From assembly GCF_001898805.1 (NCBI RefSeq), contig NZ_MKVJ01000017.1, forward strand, positions 456,112-520,111: DNA of 64,000 nt, in the 5' to 3' direction. This stretch comes from Leifsonia sp. 71-9 (GTDB taxonomy: Bacteria; Actinomycetota; Actinomycetes; Actinomycetales; Microbacteriaceae). This document shows, one piece after another, positions 59,316-64,000 of the stretch (positions are counted from its first letter, which is position 1; the number at the start of each line of letters is the position of its first letter). A program made the position numbers and the translations under genes. The notes beneath the pieces were generated by a model. That model was not told the origin of the DNA and did no database searches. It was given only the letters and a program-made list of their open reading frames with translations.

Positions 59316-60937
59316 CCGACCCCACCACCACCCTCTACCGCGACGGCCGCGTGTTCACGGCCGACACCGACCCGGCGAAGGCCTGGGCGAACGCTTTCGC
59401 CGTCTCCGGAGACCGCATCGTCTGGGTGGGGGCGGAGGGCGACACCGCGCCCGCCGCCGATCGCGTCGTCGACCTCGGTGGACGGCTCGTGCTCCCCGGG
59501 TTCACGGACGCGCACACCCACCTCCTGATGATGGGCGCCGCCCTCGGCCAGGTGTACCTGACCGACGCGCGGTCGCTCGATGACATCCTGCGACTGCTGC
59601 AGGAGGCGCGCGCGGCCGAACCGGAGGCGGCCGTGCTCCGGGGGCGGGGCTGGCTGTTCGATGCGGTTCCGGGAGGGACGCCGACCGCGGCGATGATCGA
59701 CGCGGTGCTCCCGGACGTGCCCGTCTACCTCGACGCCAACGACTACCACTCCTGCTGGGTGAACACGGCCGCGCTGGCCGAGCTCGGCATCACCCGGGAC
59801 ACTCCGGACCCGATCGGGGGCGAGATCGTGCGCGACGCGGACGGCAACCCGACGGGCCTGCTGCTCGAGACCGCCGCGACCGAGTACGCGTGGGGGCAGC
59901 GCGACGCCGCGACGACCGACGCCGACCGCGACGCGCACGTCGAGCGCGCCATCGAGGCCTACCTCGCGACCGGCGTCACCGGCGTCGTCGACATGGCGAT
60001 GGACGAGTTCGGCCTGGCCGCGCTGAAGCGGGCGCAGGAGCGGCACGGCGGCGAGCTGCCGATCCGCGTCGCCGCCCACTGGCTGGTCACGAACACGGGG
60101 GACGACGCCGCCAACCTGGCGCAGGTGGAGCGGGCCGCGCAGCTCGCCGCCGAGCCCTCGACCTCCTGGCTGCGCGTCGTCGGGATCAAGCTCATCCTGG
60201 ACGGCGTGATCGACGCGTGCACCGCGGCCATGCGGCAGCCGTACGCGAACGGCACGAACGCCGACCCGATCTGGCCGCTGGAGCGGCTGAAGCCGGTCGT
60301 CGCCGCGGCGGACGCGGCCGGCCTCCAGATCGCCCAGCACGCGATCGGCGACTGCGCGAGCACGATCGCCCTCGACGCGATCGAGCACGCCGTGGCCGAG
60401 AACGGCGACCGCCCGCGCCGCCACCGCATCGAGCACCTCGAGTACGCGGCACCCGGCACCGCGGAGCGGATGGCGCGGCTCGGCGTCACCGCCTCGATGC
60501 AGCCCGTCCACTCCGACCCGGCGATCTTCGACAACTGGGTCGAGATGCTCGGCGACGAGCGCGTCGACCGCGCCTTCCCGTGGCCCGAGTACGAGGACGC
60601 GGGTGCGCTGCTCGCCTTCTCGACGGACTCGCCGACCGCGCCGCACCAGGCGCTCGCCAACATGTACGTGGCGTCGACGCGCGCCTCGGCGCTCGACCCC
60701 TCCGTACCCGCGAAGCAGCCCCAGCACGCCGTGCCGCTGGAGCGGGCCGTCGGCCATGCGACCCGGGATGCGGCGGCCTCCGTCGGCGACGGGGACTGGC
60801 GCGGACGGATCGCCCCCGGCTTCGCGGCCGATGTCGCCGTGCTCGATGCCGACGTCTTCGCGGACGGGGCCGCCTCCCTGCTCCGCGCCGGCGTCGTCGA
60901 GACGCTGGTCGCGGGCCGGAGCGCGTACCGCCTCTAG
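59312..60937 (+). CDS. Metal-dependent amidohydrolase (YtcJ-like)
   Basis: 541 residues from GTG 59312, with AAGGAGG 8 nt ahead. The zinc HxH is at H68 and H70 in GFTDAHTHLLMMG. Later, RRHRIEHLEYA and LLAFSTDSPTAPHQ carry further metal and catalytic residues, all in the amidohydrolase order. Family members hydrolyse amide bonds in small molecules. Translationally coupled to the NCS1 permease, so it probably acts on what that permease imports. Its 3' end overlaps the convergent APC gene by 4 nt. Confidence 0.92.
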   Translation: MTDPTTTLYRDGRVFTADTDPAKAWANAFAVSGDRIVWVGAEGDTAPAADRVVDLGGRLVLPGFTDAHTHLLMMGAALGQVYLTDARSLDDILRLLQEARAAEPEAAVLRGRGWLFDAVPGGTPTAAMIDAVLPDVPVYLDANDYHSCWVNTAALAELGITRDTPDPIGGEIVRDADGNPTGLLLETAATEYAWGQRDAATTDADRDAHVERAIEAYLATGVTGVVDMAMDEFGLAALKRAQERHGGELPIRVAAHWLVTNTGDDAANLAQVERAAQLAAEPSTSWLRVVGIKLILDGVIDACTAAMRQPYANGTNADPIWPLERLKPVVAAADAAGLQIAQHAIGDCASTIALDAIEHAVAENGDRPRRHRIEHLEYAAPGTAERMARLGVTASMQPVHSDPAIFDNWVEMLGDERVDRAFPWPEYEDAGALLAFSTDSPTAPHQALANMYVASTRASALDPSVPAKQPQHAVPLERAVGHATRDAAASVGDGDWRGRIAPGFAADVAVLDADVFADGAASLLRAGVVETLVAGRSAYRL

Positions 60938-62343
60938 CGGGCCGGGTCGGCGGCCGCCTCCAGCAGCGGGGCCGGATCCTCCTCGGAGAAGTCCATCACC
61001 GGGGGCTTGCGGCGGAAGCCCCCGGTGACGATCGCCAGCACGCCGACGCCGACCGCGACCCAGATCGCGCCCGCGACGAAGGTGGTGCCCGAGAGGCTCG
61101 TCCACAGCCACACCGTGAGCGCGAAGCCGATGAGCGGGGCGACGAGGTGCGTCGTCATCGCCCGGGCGCCCCGCTCCTTGCCGTCGATCACGTAGTGCTT
61201 GATCACGGCGAGGTTGACGAAGCTGAAGGCCACGAGCGCGCCGAACGAGATCACGGAGGCGGCGACGTCCAGCGGCAGCGCGAGCGCTCCGACCAGGCCG
61301 ACGGCGCCGACGATCAGGACCGCGAGCCACGGCGTCTTGAAGCGGGCGTGCACCGCGGCGAACACGCGGCGAGGCAGCTGGCCGTCGCGTCCCATCGCGA
61401 AGAGGATTCGCGCCACGCTCGCCTGCGACGTCATCGCGGAGGCGAAACTGCCCGCGATGTAGGCGGCGGTGAAGAACGTGAACAGGGCGCCGCCGCCGAT
61501 GCGCGTCATGACGTCGAGCGGTGCCGAATCGGTGTCGGTGAAGTGGGCGTAGTCCGGGAACACCAGACCCGCGATATAGGCGGTGACGATGAACAGCAGG
61601 CCGCCCGCCAGCGTGCAGAGCAGGATGGCCCGCGGGATGGTCCTGCGCGCATCCTTCGCCTCCTCCGAGAGCGTCGACACGGCGTCGAACCCCAGGAACG
61701 CGAGGGCGAGGATCGCCGCCCCCGCCGCGATGCCGCTCAGCGGGGTGCCGGCCGAGAAGAACGGATCGAGCAGGTTCGGCACGGACGAGGCGCCCGAGAG
61801 GTACGAGAGCCCGGTGATCACGAAGACCGCGATGAAGACGATCTGCACGCCCACGAGCGCGAGGTTGGCCGACGTCACCAGGGTGATCCCGATCACGTTG
61901 AGCACCGTGACCAGCACGACCGACCCCACGATGAACACCCAGGCCGGGACGGCCGGGAACGCGGCGTTCAGGTAGATGCCGATGACGAGGTAGTTCAGCA
62001 GGGGGAGGGCCAGGTAGTCCAGCAGCAGCGTCCAGCCCGTGAGGAAGCCGAGGTGGCGGCCGAAGGTGCGTTGCGTGTACGTGTACGCCGAACCGGCCAC
62101 CGGGTAGGCGCGGACCATGCTGGCGTAGCTGCCGGCCGTGAACAGCATGGCGATGGTGGTCACGAGGTACGCGCCGGCGAGGTGGCCGCCGGTGGTCTCG
62201 GTCACGAGGCCGTAGGTGGTGAACACCGCCAGCGGCAGCATGTACGCGAGGCCGAACAGCAGGAGGGACGGGGTGCCGAGGCTGCGCTTGAGGCGCGGAC
62301 CGGCCGGAGCGACGGTGCTCGCGGATCCAGGAGTGGAGTTCAC
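60934..62343 (-). CDS. APC superfamily amino acid/polyamine permease
   Basis: 469 residues, about 12 TM segments. GLAYMLPLAVFTTYGLVTE (33-51) and YPVAGSAYTYTQRTFGRHLG (80-99) are characteristic of the putrescine/amino-acid permease branch; AFLGFDAVSTLSEEAKDARR is the TM6-8 region. LacI-type operators lie upstream, hinting at catabolite or regulator control. Substrate unknown. Confidence 0.93.
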   Translation of the reverse strand: MNSTPGSASTVAPAGPRLKRSLGTPSLLLFGLAYMLPLAVFTTYGLVTETTGGHLAGAYLVTTIAMLFTAGSYASMVRAYPVAGSAYTYTQRTFGRHLGFLTGWTLLLDYLALPLLNYLVIGIYLNAAFPAVPAWVFIVGSVVLVTVLNVIGITLVTSANLALVGVQIVFIAVFVITGLSYLSGASSVPNLLDPFFSAGTPLSGIAAGAAILALAFLGFDAVSTLSEEAKDARRTIPRAILLCTLAGGLLFIVTAYIAGLVFPDYAHFTDTDSAPLDVMTRIGGGALFTFFTAAYIAGSFASAMTSQASVARILFAMGRDGQLPRRVFAAVHARFKTPWLAVLIVGAVGLVGALALPLDVAASVISFGALVAFSFVNLAVIKHYVIDGKERGARAMTTHLVAPLIGFALTVWLWTSLSGTTFVAGAIWVAVGVGVLAIVTGGFRRKPPVMDFSEEDPAPLLEAAADPAR

Positions 62344-62363
62344 GGTGTGCCTTTCGGGGTGGG

Positions 62364-62419
62364 TGGAAAGCGTTTACCCGCGAATGTACAGCTTTGGTCC
62401 GTGATTGGTAAACAGTTTC
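62364..62419. promoter_or_regulatory. LacI-type operators upstream of the APC permease
   Basis: TGGAAAGCGTTTACCC (62364-62379) is a close match to LacI/GalR-type sites (central CG). GGTAAACAGTTTC (62407-62419) is a related half-divergent site 28 nt away. The gap between the permease (start 62343) and the dehydrogenase stop holds both. The binding protein is unknown; LacI genes at 26608 and 52322 are possible sources. Confidence 0.6.
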
Positions 62420-62443
62420 TTTTCCCGGGCTCCCGTCACCGCA

Positions 62444-63400
62444 TCAGGGCTCGATGACGGCCTTGACGAAGCCGGGCGCGCGGTCGGCCATGAGCGAGTA
62501 GGCCTCGTCGATGCCGTCGAGCCCGAAGCGGTGCGTGACGAGCGGGGCGAAGGTGAAGCGGCGGCTCGCGACGTGGCCGAGCGCCTCGGCCATCGCGCGC
62601 ATCACGCGCGGGTGGTCGGGGCAGAAGCCGTTGACGACCGTGGCGCCCTTGTACCAGAGCTCCATGTCGAAGGGGGCCGTTCCCGCGTGGTGGTAGCCGA
62701 CGACGCAGAGGGTGCCGAACGGGCGGACGAGGATGGATGCGGTGGCGAGGCCGGGCGTCACACCCGTCGCTTCGAGCACGACGTCGGCGCGCGGATCCGC
62801 GCCGCCCGGGTCGGCGCTGCCGTCCGCCGCCGCGAAGGCGGCGACCTCGTCCGGATGGAGGGCGACCTGCGCGCCGAGGTCGAGCGCGCGCCGGCGTGCT
62901 TCGGGGTTGGGGTCGACGGCGATCAGCGTGCGCGGGGCGCGGGTGCGGGCGAGCTGCAGGAGGCCGAGCCCCATGAAGCCCAGCCCGACGACGGCGACGC
63001 GCGACCCGGCGTCGATCGGCGTGCGTGAGAGCGCCTCTTCGAGCGTGGCGATGGGTTCGCCGATCGCGTGCGCGGGCTCGACGCCGGCGGGTACGGGCAG
63101 GAGGAGTCCGGCGTCCAGCACGGCGTGCGTCGCGAATCCCGGGCCGCCGAGCCCGGTGACGAGCTCGCCCTCGCGCCAGCGCGCGGCTCCGGGGCCCGCG
63201 GCGACGACGCGGCCCGCGATCTCGTGGCCGAGGGCGATGGGGTCGGCGCCGCTCGCCGGGCCTTCGCGCCAGGGCGTCAGATCGGACGTGCAGACGCCGC
63301 TGGCGAGGATCTCGACGAGCACCTGCCCGGGGCCGGGGTGCGGCGTGGGGACCTCCTCGATGCGCGAGGTGCGGGCGGAGACGACGCGACTGATCAGCAT
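62444..63400 (-). CDS. Zinc-dependent alcohol dehydrogenase-like protein
   Basis: 318 residues from ATG 63400. MDR-type with catalytic zinc ligands C37 (SGVCTSD) and H59/E60 (LGHE), and Rossmann VVGLGFMGLGLLQLA. The four-Cys structural zinc lobe of classical enzymes is missing, as in some polyol and sugar dehydrogenases. TACACT lies 15 nt before the ATG, consistent with a very short leader. It diverges from the Gfo/Idh/MocA gene at the window end. Substrate unknown. Confidence 0.9.
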   Translation of the reverse strand: MLISRVVSARTSRIEEVPTPHPGPGQVLVEILASGVCTSDLTPWREGPASGADPIALGHEIAGRVVAAGPGAARWREGELVTGLGGPGFATHAVLDAGLLLPVPAGVEPAHAIGEPIATLEEALSRTPIDAGSRVAVVGLGFMGLGLLQLARTRAPRTLIAVDPNPEARRRALDLGAQVALHPDEVAAFAAADGSADPGGADPRADVVLEATGVTPGLATASILVRPFGTLCVVGYHHAGTAPFDMELWYKGATVVNGFCPDHPRVMRAMAEALGHVASRRFTFAPLVTHRFGLDGIDEAYSLMADRAPGFVKAVIEP

Positions 63401-63542
63401 GCGGACAGTGTAGTCCGCGTGGTCGATTGTGGTGTTATGTGGACAGCTTGCGGATCGGTCGTGCTCAGGCTCTACCGGGCACTCTCGGGGTGTTCCGACC
63501 CGATTCCCCATGTTTCGGGCGTGTGAAACATCTGTTCAGCTC

Positions 63543-63571
63543 TTGTTACCGTTCACTTATCGTCTTAGTCT
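63543..63571 (+). promoter_or_regulatory. Promoter of the terminal Gfo/Idh/MocA gene
   Basis: TTGTTA (63543-63548), a 17-nt spacer and TAGTCT (63566-63571) upstream of the gene starting at 63662. The 261-nt divergent gap otherwise shows no gene. Confidence 0.5.
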
Positions 63572-63661
63572 GGCATCGGGTGGTATTGATCTGGGATACC
63601 GTTCGGTTCACTCGCCCGGGCTCCGCGACGGTCCCGGACGACGCATTTCAAAGGAGAGTGT

Positions 63662-64000
63662 GTGGTGCAGACGTATACCGCGGCCGTGGTCGCCGCAGGC
63701 GGTCAGGGGCGGGTCCACGCCTCCGCCTACCGCGCCGACGAGCGGGTGCGGACCGTGGGGGTCGCCGACATCGACCTCCGCGTCGCCCAGGGCCTCGCCG
63801 CCGAATTCGGCATCCCGGCGGCGTACGCCGATGCCGTGACCATGCTCGACGAACTGCGCCCCGACATCCTGAGCGTCTGCACTCCGCCGCAGCATCGCCG
63901 CGCCGTGGTCGAGGCTGCGATCGAGGCGGGGGTCCGCGCCATCCACTGCGAGAAGCCGTTCGCCCTGAGCTACGGCGACGCCATCGCGATGGCCGAGCGC
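63662..64000 (+). CDS. Gfo/Idh/MocA family oxidoreductase, 3' truncated
   Basis: The first 113 codons are present and the gene runs off the window. GTG codons at 63662 and 63665 both follow AAGGAG. YTAAVVAAGGQGRVHASAY carries the nucleotide-binding loop (GGQGR in place of GxGxxG), VADIDLRVAQGLAAEFGI follows, and HCEKPFALSYGDAIAM holds the EKP signature near residue 98. It diverges from the dehydrogenase and is the fifth member of this family in the window. Confidence 0.88.
   Translation, partial: MVQTYTAAVVAAGGQGRVHASAYRADERVRTVGVADIDLRVAQGLAAEFGIPAAYADAVTMLDELRPDILSVCTPPQHRRAVVEAAIEAGVRAIHCEKPFALSYGDAIAMAER

Overview
The window is high-GC DNA with dense genes on both strands, frequent GTG starts, 4-nt stop/start overlaps and short intergenic gaps. 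Gene content fits an actinobacterium of the Microbacteriaceae type (Leifsonia-like). Pointers are a LADTG sortase-E-type tail, an L10 leader before rplJ-rplL, a CBS plus cystathionine gamma-synthase pair, an MntR-type regulator beside mntH, and many LacI/ROK sugar systems. The assignment is an inference from gene content; there is no rRNA or tRNA in the window to test it. About 57 protein genes are supported, and the window cuts a gene at each end.

Layout. 1-5.1 kb: the end of a secreted sedolisin-type protease, a GNAT acetyltransferase, a quinone-oxidoreductase-like MDR, a six-TM membrane protein and a YqaJ-like nuclease. 5.2-13.7 kb: a carbohydrate catabolic region with four Gfo/Idh/MocA dehydrogenases, a ThuA-like protein, a ROK regulator and two TIM-barrel isomerases, in two divergent operons around the ROK gene. 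13.7-20.1 kb: a pentapeptide-repeat protein, a MacB-like ABC pair, and a divergent OmpR/histidine-kinase/hydrolase operon. 20.1-21.4 kb: promoter, L10 leader, rplJ, rplL and terminator. 21.5-26.5 kb: a cell-wall-anchored protein, a methyltransferase, an amino-acid permease, and a MarR-MFS pair with palindromic operators. 26.6-31.3 kb: a sugar ABC uptake operon with its LacI regulator and operators.

31.4-37.4 kb: an ABC exporter, then a two-gene unit in which a membrane-bound class III cyclase-like sensor overlaps a MscS channel carrying a C-terminal cyclic-nucleotide-binding-like domain. Both predicted nucleotide sites depart from canon at key residues; this is the most unusual feature of the window. 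37.4-42.3 kb: a manganese module (operator, mntH, MntR-type regulator) and reverse-transsulfuration genes. 42.4-47.3 kb: an ArsR-type regulator with a perfect palindrome, small unknown genes, a GCS2/YbdK ligase, an arsenate-reductase-like phosphatase and a cold-shock protein. 47.5-52.2 kb: a GT2-GtrA fusion, an ArnT-like glycosyltransferase and an APC permease. 52.3-57.1 kb: LacI, SoxR with its box and MFS target, and a GH9 enzyme without a signal peptide. 57.2-64 kb: a TetR/NCS1/amidohydrolase nucleobase-like locus, an APC permease with LacI-type operators, an alcohol dehydrogenase and the start of a fifth Gfo/Idh/MocA gene.

Intergenic DNA holds several repeat families: a palindrome family with core CGACATTCG/CGAATGTCG at three places, a 28-bp hairpin at 6.3 kb, GATGTCCTCCGTTACC copies between mntH and mntR, and AACTCCGG-type repeats in the longest gene-free gap (33328-33753). 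I saw no CRISPR array, insertion sequence, prophage, rRNA or tRNA.
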